Source: Armatimonadota bacterium (GTDB taxonomy: Bacteria; Armatimonadota; Zipacnadia; UBA1398; JAKPQA01). From it: a stretch of DNA of 64,000 bases. The DNA is taken from the NCBI GenBank assembly GCA_029547025.1, contig JAKPQA010000022.1:29105-93104 (forward strand), read 5' to 3'. The position numbers were made by a program, and so were the translations under genes. Below are positions 27,070 to 35,337 of the stretch, piece by piece. The notes beneath the pieces were generated by a model. That model was not told the DNA's origin, ran no database searches, and saw only the letters and a program-made list of their open reading frames with translations. How positions within the stretch are numbered: the first letter of the stretch is position 1; each line of letters starts with the position of its first letter.

Positions 27070-28381
27070 ACCCCACGCTCCTTGCGAACTCGTCGATGGC
27101 CTCCAGCGCGCGGCGAGCCATCGCGGCCCGACGATCCCGCTTCGCCACCCCCTCTACCGGCGGCACCAGCCCGAAGTTCGCGTTCATGGGTTGGAACTCT
27201 CCGGATCTCGCCGAGGTCACGTGCGACAACAGGGCCCCCGACACACTGCACTCCGGCAGCCGCACCGGATCGAGCCCCTCCGCGACCCGAAACGAGTTCA
27301 GCCCCACGTACAGCCCCGAGAGCGCTGACTCGCAGTACCCCTCCACGCCGGTGATCTGCCCCGCGAATGCGATACGGGGATCGGTCACCAGCCGACAGAA
27401 CGGATCCAGAAGCGCCGGGCTCTCGATGAAAACGTTCCGGTGCATGACCCCGTAGCGCAGAAACTCCGCCTCAGTCAAACCCGGGACCATCCGGAAGACC
27501 CGCTCCTGCTCGCCCCAACGCAGCCCCGTCTGACACCCCACCAGGTTGTACAGCGTCCCGGCCGCGTTCTCGGGCCGCAGCTGGACCACCGCATAGGGCC
27601 AACGGCCGGTTCGCGGGTCCGTCAGCCCAACCGGCCTCAACGGACCGTGTCGCAGGGCGTCGGGGTGCCGCCGCGCGATCTCCTCAACCGGCAGGCAACC
27701 CTCGAAGAACGCCCCCGGCGCGATCTCGCGCGTGGGCGAAACCGCCGCTGCAGTCAGCTCGGCGACGAAGCGCTCGTACTCCTCCTTCGACAGCGGGCAG
27801 TTGAGATAGGTCGCCTCGCCCTTACCGTGCCGGGCCGCCTCGAAAGCCACAGACCGGTCCACCGACTCCGCCGACACGATCGGCGAGACCGCATCGTAGA
27901 AGTGCAGGAAACCGCGGCCTACGACGGCGCGGATCGCCTCGGACATGGCGGGAGACGTCATCGGACCGGTCGCGACAATTGTGGTCACTCCATCCCCACA
28001 AACCTCCCGCGCCTCCGCACGCACCAGGTGAACCGTCTCAAGCGCGAGCAGCTTCGATTCCACGCGACTCGAGAACCGCACTCGGTCCACGGCCAGTGCC
28101 GAGCCCGCCGGGACGGCGCACTCATCGGCACACGAGATGATCAGCGACCCAAGCCGCCGCATCTCCTCCTTCAGGATGCCCTGGGCCCGGTCAAGGGCGT
28201 TCGAGCGAAGAGAGTTACTGCAGACCAACTCAGCCAGGCCGCTGGTCGCATGGGCGGCCGTGCCGACCAGTGGGCGCATCTCCACGAGCTCCACGGCCAC
28301 CCCGCGCGATGCCAACTGCCAGGCCGCCTCGCAACCTGCCAGCCCGCCGCCGATGACTCGAATGCCCGCCGATCCACCCAT
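27053..28381 (-). CDS. trmFO: tRNA (uracil-54-C5)-methyltransferase TrmFO, folate/FAD dependent
   Basis: Makes ribothymidine at position 54 of tRNA, using methylene-tetrahydrofolate and FADH2. The 442 residues start with a dinucleotide fold IRVIGGGLAGCEAAW. VCSNSLRSN, YLNCPLSKEEYE and FAGQITGVEGYCESA follow, all typical. ATG at 28381 is chosen; the frame extends 15 codons further, but that would place the FAD-binding fold unusually deep. There is no Shine-Dalgarno sequence, and a TATAAT lies 9 bases upstream, so the mRNA may be leaderless. It is the first gene of a long minus-strand run with xerC and hslVU. Confidence 0.94.
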   Translation of the reverse strand: MGGSAGIRVIGGGLAGCEAAWQLASRGVAVELVEMRPLVGTAAHATSGLAELVCSNSLRSNALDRAQGILKEEMRRLGSLIISCADECAVPAGSALAVDRVRFSSRVESKLLALETVHLVRAEAREVCGDGVTTIVATGPMTSPAMSEAIRAVVGRGFLHFYDAVSPIVSAESVDRSVAFEAARHGKGEATYLNCPLSKEEYERFVAELTAAAVSPTREIAPGAFFEGCLPVEEIARRHPDALRHGPLRPVGLTDPRTGRWPYAVVQLRPENAAGTLYNLVGCQTGLRWGEQERVFRMVPGLTEAEFLRYGVMHRNVFIESPALLDPFCRLVTDPRIAFAGQITGVEGYCESALSGLYVGLNSFRVAEGLDPVRLPECSVSGALLSHVTSARSGEFQPMNANFGLVPPVEGVAKRDRRAAMARRALEAIDEFARSVGCGGAG

Positions 28382-28390
28382 GGTGGAGCG

Positions 28391-28396
28391 ATTATA
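28391..28396 (-). promoter_or_regulatory. Candidate -10 box (TATAAT) for the trmFO-xerC-hslVU operon
   Basis: A perfect TATAAT on the minus strand has 9 bases between it and the trmFO ATG. Initiation at the usual distance would put the first transcribed base within about three bases of the start codon. No clear -35 hexamer is seen in this GC-rich gap, which also serves the divergent SIS gene. Confidence 0.5.
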
Positions 28397-28464
28397 CGTC
28401 ACCGCCCCGCGCAGGCGGCTCGGCACCCCTCACCGAATCCGCGAGCGATGGAGGTGGTACGCCC

Positions 28465-29127
28465 ATGACACGGCGCGAGTTCGGAAAGTTGGCCGCGACG
28501 GGACTGCCCATGCTCGGCGCATCCCTCGCCGCTGCGAACGACGACGTCATCGAGGGCTACTTTGGGGCCGCGAATGACCACCTGCGCCGCATACGGTCCG
28601 ACCGGGCCGGCCAGATCGGCCGCGCGGCGCGGCGGCTCGCCGGACGGGTGGCGGAGGGAGGACGCCTCTTCATCTTCGACTCCCGAGGGGGCTATGTGTC
28701 TGAGGCGCTGGGGCGGGCCGGCGGACTCATGGCCATCGCAGCGCTCCCGGCGGACGCCGCTGGAGTCACCGCCAGGGACGCGGTGATCGTTGTGGCCGAC
28801 GACCGGCCGGACGCCGCCGCCATCGCCAGCGCCCAGGCCGCTCGTGCAGCCGGCGCCTTCGTGGCGGGCATCGGCCCGGCCACCGGCACCGACAACAGCC
28901 TGGCAGCGGCGTGCCACGCCACCATCGACAACACCCTTGATGGCGGCGCCGGCAACCCTCTCTCCGGGGTGCTCAACACCGCCATCCTCTGGGCGCTCAT
29001 CGCCGGCTACATCGAGGCCATGGAGGCCCGGGGGAAGCCGCCACATATCTGGATGAGCATCAAGCGCCCGGGATCCAAGGCTTTCAACGACGCGGCTCTG
29101 GCCGACACGGCGAAGGTGGGGTACTAG
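28465..29127 (+). CDS. SIS-domain protein with Tat-type N-terminus
   Basis: A 220-residue protein. The N-terminus TRREFGKLAATG fits the twin-arginine consensus (S/T-R-R-x-F-x-K) and leads into a weakly hydrophobic, Ala/Leu-rich stretch. The rest resembles a sugar-isomerase (SIS) phosphosugar-binding domain: RVAEGGRLFIFDSRGGYVSEAL corresponds to the GSGHS loop region of the family, and a Rossmann-like VIVVADDRPDAAAIA follows. The usual GSG(H)S is replaced by DSRGG, so sugar-phosphate binding may be altered. It is paralogous to the next gene, 2 bases downstream, and probably works with it. A GGAGG lies about 9 bases before the ATG. Confidence 0.65.
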   Translation: MTRREFGKLAATGLPMLGASLAAANDDVIEGYFGAANDHLRRIRSDRAGQIGRAARRLAGRVAEGGRLFIFDSRGGYVSEALGRAGGLMAIAALPADAAGVTARDAVIVVADDRPDAAAIASAQAARAAGAFVAGIGPATGTDNSLAAACHATIDNTLDGGAGNPLSGVLNTAILWALIAGYIEAMEARGKPPHIWMSIKRPGSKAFNDAALADTAKVGY

Positions 29128-29129
29128 CC

Positions 29130-29687
29130 ATGGGCTACGCCGAAGCCTATCTGGATGCGGTCCGTGCCAACCTGGAGAAGGTGGCCCAGCGCGAGGCGGA
29201 GCGGCTGCGCCAGGCTGCGGCACGTATCGCCGGCGCCATCGCGGCGGGGCACCGAGCCTTCGAGTTCCTGCAAGGGCACTTCCTGCCCATCGAGGCCGCG
29301 CGGGGCCACGAGGACCGCCCACTGGTGTTCACGCCGATCACGCTGCCCGATGCCGCCCACCTGCGGCCGGGCGACGTGCTGGTCATGAGTCACCAGTACG
29401 GTGTGCTCCCCGAGTGTGTCGACATGGCATTCGCCGCCAGGCGCCATGGAGCCTACATCGTGGCCATGTGCCCGCCCAGCGACCCAGCGGTGATCGTCCG
29501 GTCACACCCATCAGGCAAGTCAGTGCCCGACCTGGCCGACCTGGTCATCAGCACGCACATCCCCGCGGGGGACGTCGCCCTCCAGGTCCCCGCCGGGGGG
29601 CCGGGAGCCTGTCCCACGTCGGGAACGATCCAGGCCGCGATGCACTGGGCACTGGTCTGCGCGGTGGCAGAACGACTGAGACCATAG
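29130..29687 (+). CDS. SIS-domain (UPF0309-like) sugar-phosphate-binding protein
   Basis: A 185-residue cytoplasmic-looking protein of the SIS phosphosugar-isomerase group. The N-terminal helix (YLDAVRANLEKVAQREAERL) and the C-terminal RSHPSGKSVPDLADLVI, IPAGDVAL and PTSGTIQAAMHWAL match UPF0309-type SIS proteins well. The glycine/serine phosphate-binding loop expected near residue 50 reads FEFLQGHF here, so the catalytic loop looks degenerate. SIS proteins usually dimerise. With the preceding gene it may form a heterodimer, each half supplying different loops; this is inference. A hairpin follows the stop. Confidence 0.65.
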   Translation: MGYAEAYLDAVRANLEKVAQREAERLRQAAARIAGAIAAGHRAFEFLQGHFLPIEAARGHEDRPLVFTPITLPDAAHLRPGDVLVMSHQYGVLPECVDMAFAARRHGAYIVAMCPPSDPAVIVRSHPSGKSVPDLADLVISTHIPAGDVALQVPAGGPGACPTSGTIQAAMHWALVCAVAERLRP

Positions 29688-29688
29688 C

Positions 29689-29731
29689 GAAGTAGGTGCC
29701 GGGCGGGCGTCTACCGCCCGGCATATACTTC
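29689..29731. terminator. Hairpin between convergent genes, likely bidirectional terminator
   Basis: The inner stem GCCGGGCGG / CCGCCCGGC (9 pairs, loop of 7) is flanked by an outer stem GAAGTA / TACTTC across a 3-base mismatch. It sits 2 bases after the SIS stop and 38 bases before the stop of the ThuA gene on the other strand. There is no T-run, as is common in GC-rich genomes. Confidence 0.6.
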
Positions 29732-29769
29732 GGTGGCCATATGAGCATCTAGGCTGACCAGCCGAGAGG

Positions 29770-30393
29770 CTAGCCGCGAGCCGCCCACACCGTTCCCCGC
29801 TGCAGCAGCGTCTTGAAGTAGCTGTTCTGGCACGCCGGGCCGTCATGGCCCAGTGCGAGGTAGAACACCCGGCCGCTACCCCACGGCTTGGTCCATGCCA
29901 CGGGGCGGGCGATTCCCTGGTAGAGCGCCGTGGCGAGAACATGGTTTCGCGGGTCGTAGTCCGTGATGTACTGCTCATCGCGCACCATGAACTCGTCCAG
30001 GCCCTCCGTGATGGGATGCTCGGCGTCGAGTACGCTGACCTGGTAGTCGCGATAGTGCGGATGCGTCACGAACCAGCCCCCCACCATCGCCCGGTACTCG
30101 GGGCACTCGCGGAACGAGTCGCCGGCCGAGTGAATGCCGACGTACCCTCGGCCCGAGGCCACGAATCCCAGCAGGCCATCCCGCTGCGGGCCGGTGATCT
30201 CGCCAATGGTGTAGTAGAACACGATGACCTCATAGGGGTCGAGGTTGGGCGCGGTCAGACAGTCCAGGTCCTCGTTGACGCGTGTCACGTCGAAGTGCCC
30301 CGCCTCAGTCAGTGCCGCCTCCGCAGCGTCCGTGCAGGCGCGCCAGTCGTGGATCTCGCCGCCACCAAACAGCAGGGTCTTGATCTTGGGCAC
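29770..30393 (-). CDS. ThuA-like domain protein
   Basis: A 207-residue protein of the ThuA (trehalose-utilisation) family, a class I glutamine-amidotransferase-like fold. Motifs: FGGGEIHDW at the N-terminus, YTIGEIT, GRGYVGIHSAGDSF, YRAMVGGWFVTHPHY, HPITEGL and the closing GRVFYLALGHDG. The nucleophilic cysteine of true amidotransferases is absent, as usual in ThuA. Family members are tied to sugar catabolism, often with oxidoreductases; here the neighbours are an ECF-like sigma factor and, convergently, the SIS pair. The substrate is unknown. No signal peptide is seen. Confidence 0.85.
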   Translation of the reverse strand: MPKIKTLLFGGGEIHDWRACTDAAEAALTEAGHFDVTRVNEDLDCLTAPNLDPYEVIVFYYTIGEITGPQRDGLLGFVASGRGYVGIHSAGDSFRECPEYRAMVGGWFVTHPHYRDYQVSVLDAEHPITEGLDEFMVRDEQYITDYDPRNHVLATALYQGIARPVAWTKPWGSGRVFYLALGHDGPACQNSYFKTLLQRGTVWAARG

Positions 30394-30509
30394 GATGGGA
30401 GCGTCCTCTCCGTCGGGTGATCGTTGGGTTGTGGGCCAGAATGCAGCCCCGGAGGGGATTCGGGTGCCGACGGGCCCGAGACCTTCGACCTTTTTCCGCT
30501 GATCGCCCG

Positions 30510-31181
30510 CTACGCAGCCAGGTAAGGCTGCAGCGAGTCCTCGAGCTTGCGGCGAGCGCGATAGATGAGCGACTTGGCGCTCCCAACACTCCCATCGATG
30601 CGAGCGGCGATCTCTTCCATCGACAACCCATCGCGTTCACGCAGCAAGAAGGCGTCTCGCGATGCCGCCGTCAGCGCCCTGAGCCCCTTGCGGTAGGCCC
30701 GGTTGAGCTCATTCACTTGGGCGCTGGAAACCGGATCCGACCGAGTGTCGGGAAGCTCGCAGGCCGCGGCATCCTCACCGCCGGGTCCCGGCTCGTCCAT
30801 CGAGACGAAGGTCAGGCGGCCGCGGCGCCGGAGGTAGTCGATGCACGCGTGCCGGGCGATCACCGATACCCAGGTGGCGAACCGGCTGGGATTGGACAGC
30901 TCCCACAAGCTCGTACAGGCTTTCACAATGACATCCTGTTCGAGGTCGTCGGCGTCCTCGGGGTGCGAGACCCGGCTGCGGATCACCCGGCGGATCCGGA
31001 GCCGATGGCGCCGCACGAGCTCGTCGAACGCCGCGCGGTCGCCACCTCGAGCGGATCGCACCAAGTCGCCGTCGTCGGCCGCTGCCAGCGCGGCGTCCGG
31101 CCGGGCACCGACCCATGCCGAGGGGGCTGAGCCGAACTGCGTACACGTTGTTGCGTGGCGCTCCAGGACCAAGGTTGCCAT
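30510..31181 (-). CDS. RNA polymerase sigma factor, ECF-like sigma-70 family
   Basis: A 223-residue protein with sigma region 2 (DELVRRHRLRIRRV to FATWVSVIARHACIDYLRRRGR, with the DADDLEQDV core-binding helix) and region 4 (LTAASRDAFLLRERDGLSMEEIAARI then SVGSAKSLIYRARRKL). A 40-residue linker and an N-terminal extension of about 45 residues are longer than the minimum. No anti-sigma gene lies next to it. ATG at 31181 is the first position that makes sense before region 2; the frame extends further with low-complexity sequence. It is on the same strand as the ThuA gene, 116 bases upstream, and may or may not be co-transcribed. Confidence 0.9.
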   Translation of the reverse strand: MATLVLERHATTCTQFGSAPSAWVGARPDAALAAADDGDLVRSARGGDRAAFDELVRRHRLRIRRVIRSRVSHPEDADDLEQDVIVKACTSLWELSNPSRFATWVSVIARHACIDYLRRRGRLTFVSMDEPGPGGEDAAACELPDTRSDPVSSAQVNELNRAYRKGLRALTAASRDAFLLRERDGLSMEEIAARIDGSVGSAKSLIYRARRKLEDSLQPYLAA

Positions 31182-31430
31182 CCGACTCACTCGCTCTCTC
31201 TCCCGCGCGCCGGTCCAGGTTTTGGTCGCGCGCGATACCGAGGGAGTGTGACTGCAACGAGATTGCCAGCCGTGAACGGCCCACCGGGGCGACGGGCGGG
31301 TGAGGCTGCCCAGGACTTGGTGGAATCCACCAACTCGCCGCGGTCTCCATGGATGGCAGGAGGGTGGCCGTGGTGCCCTGAACACAGAGGCGCCCGGCGC
31401 GCCCCAACCGGTGCGAGGAGGGAACCGTCC

Positions 31431-31616
31431 GTGATCTCCAAGGAGTTACTCGAGATACTTGTGTGCCCCGCCTGCCGCGGCGAACTGGACTATGAGCCCG
31501 ATGTGAGGCTGACCTGCCGAAGCTGTGGGAAGTCGTACCCCATCCGCGACGGTATCCCCATCATGCTGGTCGACGGAGAGGGGGCCGAGCCGCAGGGCGG
31601 CGAGGGTGATGCCTGA
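31431..31616 (+). CDS. Trm112-like / UPF0434 zinc-ribbon protein
   Basis: A 61-residue protein. ILVCPACRGELDY and LTCRSCGKSYP supply a four-cysteine zinc knuckle, and YPIRDGIPIML is the Trm112/UPF0434 signature. In eukaryotes and archaea Trm112 activates methyltransferases; in bacteria its role is uncertain. The GTG start at 31431 has GAGGAGGG about 9 bases upstream. The last 8 bases overlap the glycosyltransferase start, so the two are coupled. The 249-base divergent gap before it holds no other gene I can see. Confidence 0.88.
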   Translation: MISKELLEILVCPACRGELDYEPDVRLTCRSCGKSYPIRDGIPIMLVDGEGAEPQGGEGDA

Positions 31617-32559
31617 GGGTGGCGGCGGAGCGTCTCGAGCCCTGACCGCTGGATCCGAGAACCCCGTGGATGTATCGATCTGCTTCGTCAACTGGCGTAC
31701 CGCTGACGACCTTATCGGATGTGTGCGCTCGATTGAGGCCCACCCCCCGGCCTGCAGCTACGACGTATGGATCGTCGACAATGACTCGGGCGATGGCTCC
31801 GTCGAGCGTCTGCGGGCGGAGCTGCCGGGGGCGCGCCTGATCGCGAACTCCGCCAACGTCGGTTTCGGCCGGGCCGCCAACCAGGCGATCGCGTCCAGCA
31901 CCGGACGTTATGTGCTTCTGCTGAACCCTGACATGGTGGTGGATCCGGGCGCCGTCGACACACTGGTGGCCTTCATGGACTCGGAAGCACACGCGGGGGC
32001 GATCGGGGGGGCCATGCGTGCCCCGGACGGTCGGCGGCATCACTCGTGCCGGCGCTTTCCCGTGCCCTGGGCCGCTCTGGTCCGGGGCACCTTTCTCGAG
32101 ACGCTCCTGCCGCGGGATCGCCGGGTCCGCGAGTATCTCATGGAGGACTGGGACCACTCCTCGGTCCGCGAGGTCGACTGGTTGAGCGGCGCCTGCCTGA
32201 TGCTGCGTCGAGAAGCGCTCGACCAAGTGGGTGTCTTTGACGCACGGTATTTCATGTATCTTGAGGACACGGATCTATGCCTGCGCATGCACCGGTCGGG
32301 CTGGGGTGTCTATTACGTGCCGTCGGCGGGGTTCGTCCACACGATCGGGCGCAGCAGTGACCAAGCGCAGCCCCGGATGATCCTGGCTCATCACCGGAGC
32401 ATGTGCCAGTACTACTGCAAGCACATGGCCCGGGGTTTGGGCCTGCTGCTGGTGCCCCTTGCCCTGGCCGCGATCGGGGCCCGGTGTCTGCTCGTTCTCG
32501 CAAAGAACCGGATGCTGTGGTGGCGGACCACACGGATTGCCGGCACCAACAAGACGTGA
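31609..32559 (+). CDS. Family 2 glycosyltransferase (rhamnosyltransferase-like)
   Basis: A 316-residue GT-A enzyme. It shows VSICFVNWRTADDL, the nucleotide-binding VDNDSGDGS, NVGFGRAANQA, LLLNPDMVV in the donor site and DWLSGACLMLRREA with YLEDTDLCLR in the acceptor half. This arrangement is typical of surface-polysaccharide glycosyltransferases. A hydrophobic C-terminal segment (LGLLLVPLALAAIGA) may hold it to the membrane. It overlaps the Trm112-like gene, and an O-antigen-ligase-like gene follows 20 bases on, so a role in envelope glycan assembly is likely. The sugar is not known. Confidence 0.9.
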   Translation: MPEGGGGASRALTAGSENPVDVSICFVNWRTADDLIGCVRSIEAHPPACSYDVWIVDNDSGDGSVERLRAELPGARLIANSANVGFGRAANQAIASSTGRYVLLLNPDMVVDPGAVDTLVAFMDSEAHAGAIGGAMRAPDGRRHHSCRRFPVPWAALVRGTFLETLLPRDRRVREYLMEDWDHSSVREVDWLSGACLMLRREALDQVGVFDARYFMYLEDTDLCLRMHRSGWGVYYVPSAGFVHTIGRSSDQAQPRMILAHHRSMCQYYCKHMARGLGLLLVPLALAAIGARCLLVLAKNRMLWWRTTRIAGTNKT

Positions 32560-32579
32560 GGAGACCCCGGCCCACTGAT

Positions 32580-34853
32580 ATGGCAGCCCGTAGACCGAAG
32601 AACGCGCTGGCGAAAGGCCGGCGACCCAAGGACAGGAGCCGGCGCAACTCGTGGGCGACTGAGATCGGCTGGTGGCGTTGCCTCGATATCCTGGTCGAGG
32701 CGCCGCTGTTCCTCGCCCTGCTGTTGACGCCCGTCGTCGCGGGGGAGTGCGTGGCCGGTCAGCCGCCTCGCGGGGGCGAGCTGAGCCTGAGTCTGGCGTT
32801 TTGCACCCTCATCCTGGTAGCTCTGGCACTCGCCGCTCTGCGTGAGCTGTTCGAGCTCGACCCGCTGCCCTGGCCTCCGGTGGCTTTGGTGGTTGCTGCG
32901 GGCGTGCTCGTGGCCGCGCATGTGGCCAGTTACGCAGTGACTATCGATCGGCATGCGACGACGATCGAGACGGCCCGAATACTCTGCGGCATGCTGATGG
33001 TCGTCCTGCTGGCTCGCGAGTCGGGCCGCTCGCCCGATGTTCGGCTCCGGGCCGCCATCGCCATCGCGGCCGGTACGGCATGGAGCGCCGGGGTCGGGAT
33101 CCGCGACTACCTGTTCAATGTCCGGATGGGCGATCCGTCGTGGAGGACCTTTGGGACTTTCGCGTCGCCCAACTCGCTGGCGGGCCAGATCGTGATCGGT
33201 TTCCCCCTAGCTCTGGCCCTGGTATCGGTCCGTCGCCTACGCCCGTGGCAGGCCGTGACCATCGTGGGGTGCATGATCATCGCGGTGTGTCTGCCACTGA
33301 CGGCGTCGAAGGCGGGTCTGCTGGCCTTCGTGGCTTCCATGGCGGTCTTTGCGGTGCTGCGCATCCACGGTCCGGCTCATCGCCGGGTATTGCTTGCCCT
33401 GCTCTGCTGTGCAGCCCTGGGGCTGGTGGTCTTCGTATTACCACCAGTACGAAATCGTCTTGTGGTGGCTCTGACGACGCAGAACCACTCGTGGGTGTTT
33501 CGATACTATACCTGGTTGGCCGCCGCCGCGTGCTATATCCACCATCCGGTAGTCGGGACGGGCGCGGGGACCTTCTCTCAGGCCTACCTACCCTACGCTC
33601 TAGCCGGGCCGACCCACCACGCGCACTGCCAGCTCCTGGAGACCGCCAGCGACACGGGCTCGATCGGACTCCTGGCCACCGTTGCGCTGCTGGTTCTCGG
33701 CATCCGGTTCACCCTGGCGCCCGCCCACGCTGACTCGGACCCGTCGCCCGATGCGTTTCTCAGCCTGCTGCGCCCGGGGGCCGCCGCGGCGCTGGTTGCC
33801 GCGTGCATACATAACCTCTTCGACTACGACTGGTATGTGCTTCCCTCGATGCTCAGCGTGGCGGCGGTTATCGGCATCAGTTGCGGCGTGGGCCGGTCGC
33901 GGAGGCCCGCCGTTCGCATGGCGCTGCGGCGGTCGATCGCTGCCATTGCCCTGGTCGTGGCGGTGGGGCTGATCGGGCTGGTCCAGCGCGAGCGGGCGGC
34001 CGCACGGCTGTTCGAGTCCGCCCAGGCCTCGCGGCGATCGGGCAACACCAGTGCGGCGGTGCTGCAGCTGGAGGCGGCCACGAGGCTGGCGCCCGGCTGG
34101 GGCGCGGCGTGGAGGCTGTTGGGCATCCTGCAGCGCTACGAGCCGGATGCGGGTCGTGAGGCGTTTGGGAGGGCCATCGCCGTGCAGCCTGCCTTTGCGG
34201 GGAACCGCATGGCTTTTGCCGAGGCGCTGATCGAGGCCGGACAGTACGATGAGGCCAAGGAGCAATGCGAGGCGGCCGTCCGGCTGGACCCGCACGCGAC
34301 GCAAGCTCTGGTCGAGCTCGCAGCCATGGCGCAGCAGGAGGGAGGCCTGGCCACGGCCATCGGCTGGCTTGAACGCCTCGCGGCCCTCGAGACCACACCC
34401 TACGGCCGGTACAAGGCCGCACCGGAGATTCTCAACACCGAGTTCCTGTATGCGCACGCGGGTCTGGCCGAGCTGTTCGCCTTGCGGGATGGCCCGGACT
34501 CGCCCAGTGCGAAGCGAGAGCGGGCGCGGGCCCTGGCGCTTGCGGAGGATATGACCCGGCGCTACGAGGCGCAGTACGCAGCTCTGATGAAGAAGCACGA
34601 TGACTCGCCGGACCGTGCCATGCTGGTCCGTAGTTTCCTGGCCGCTTATCACTTCACTCCCGAGGCCATGCGCCAGGTCGATATCGTCCGAGCCGCACTC
34701 CTGTTGGCGGGTGGATCGGCCGGTGGCGAGGCGGACACGGCCCGGGACCGGGCGATGTCGATCCATAGCGAGACGGTGCGGCAGATCGAGTCGGGCAACT
34801 GGCCGGGCGTCTTGGTGGCAACGCGAGCCGAACGGCTGGTCAGCGGGCTATGA
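32580..34853 (+). CDS. O-antigen ligase/polymerase (Wzy_C) membrane protein with TPR tail
   Basis: A 757-residue protein. A basic N-terminus is followed by about twelve membrane segments. The Wzy/WaaL signature lies in the periplasmic loop region: SKAGLLAF, then VVGTGAGTFSQAYLPY and THHAHCQLLETASDTGSIG. A C-terminal region (about residues 500-720) has TPR-like helices with SGNTSAAVLQLEAATRLAP and GQYDEAKEQCEAAVRLDP. It joins or polymerises lipid-linked glycans at the outer face of the inner membrane; TPR tails are common in such ligases. ATG at 32580 is chosen; upstream in-frame sequence overlaps the glycosyltransferase. Confidence 0.85.
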   Translation: MAARRPKNALAKGRRPKDRSRRNSWATEIGWWRCLDILVEAPLFLALLLTPVVAGECVAGQPPRGGELSLSLAFCTLILVALALAALRELFELDPLPWPPVALVVAAGVLVAAHVASYAVTIDRHATTIETARILCGMLMVVLLARESGRSPDVRLRAAIAIAAGTAWSAGVGIRDYLFNVRMGDPSWRTFGTFASPNSLAGQIVIGFPLALALVSVRRLRPWQAVTIVGCMIIAVCLPLTASKAGLLAFVASMAVFAVLRIHGPAHRRVLLALLCCAALGLVVFVLPPVRNRLVVALTTQNHSWVFRYYTWLAAAACYIHHPVVGTGAGTFSQAYLPYALAGPTHHAHCQLLETASDTGSIGLLATVALLVLGIRFTLAPAHADSDPSPDAFLSLLRPGAAAALVAACIHNLFDYDWYVLPSMLSVAAVIGISCGVGRSRRPAVRMALRRSIAAIALVVAVGLIGLVQRERAAARLFESAQASRRSGNTSAAVLQLEAATRLAPGWGAAWRLLGILQRYEPDAGREAFGRAIAVQPAFAGNRMAFAEALIEAGQYDEAKEQCEAAVRLDPHATQALVELAAMAQQEGGLATAIGWLERLAALETTPYGRYKAAPEILNTEFLYAHAGLAELFALRDGPDSPSAKRERARALALAEDMTRRYEAQYAALMKKHDDSPDRAMLVRSFLAAYHFTPEAMRQVDIVRAALLLAGGSAGGEADTARDRAMSIHSETVRQIESGNWPGVLVATRAERLVSGL

Positions 34854-34868
34854 CTGAAGGGGCGTGCC

Positions 34869-35315
34869 ATGCCGAACGTGCGAGTGATTCACGGCCCGAA
34901 CCTGAACATGCTGGGGGTTCGAGAGCCCGAGGTCTATGGGCACACGGCTCTGGAGGACCTGAACGGTCAGCTGGAGGCTCGAGCGCGGGAGCTTGGGCTG
35001 GACATCGAGATCACGCAGTCGAACTGCGAGGGTGAGATCGTGACCCAAGTCCAGGCATGTCGCGGTCGCTTTGATGTTCTGATTATCAACCCCGGGGGGC
35101 TCACGCACACCAGTGTGTGTGTTCGGGATGCCATTGCGGCTTGTGGAGTACCGGCTATCGAGTGTCACATTAGCAATATATACGGTCGCGAGGAGTTTCG
35201 TCGGCACAGCCTTGTGGCGGACGTGTGCGCGGGCCAGATATCGGGGTTTGGGACCGATAGCTACTTGATCGCGCTCGACGCCGCGGCACGCGTGTGCCGC
35301 CGGGGCCGTGCGTGA
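34869..35315 (+). CDS. aroQ: 3-dehydroquinate dehydratase, type II
   Basis: Dehydrates 3-dehydroquinate in the shikimate pathway. The 148 residues carry HGPNLNMLGVREPEVYG with the catalytic tyrosine near residue 23, then QSNCEGEIV, NPGGLTHTSVCVRDAI and ECHISNIYGREEFRRHS with the catalytic histidine. AAGGGG lies a few bases before the ATG. It is followed by an M24 peptidase whose frame touches its end, an order (aroQ then a proline-type peptidase) that is common in Firmicutes and related lineages. Confidence 0.96.
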   Translation: MPNVRVIHGPNLNMLGVREPEVYGHTALEDLNGQLEARARELGLDIEITQSNCEGEIVTQVQACRGRFDVLIINPGGLTHTSVCVRDAIAACGVPAIECHISNIYGREEFRRHSLVADVCAGQISGFGTDSYLIALDAAARVCRRGRA

Positions 35316-35337
35316 CGAGTCGCCGAGGGGGATGGGT

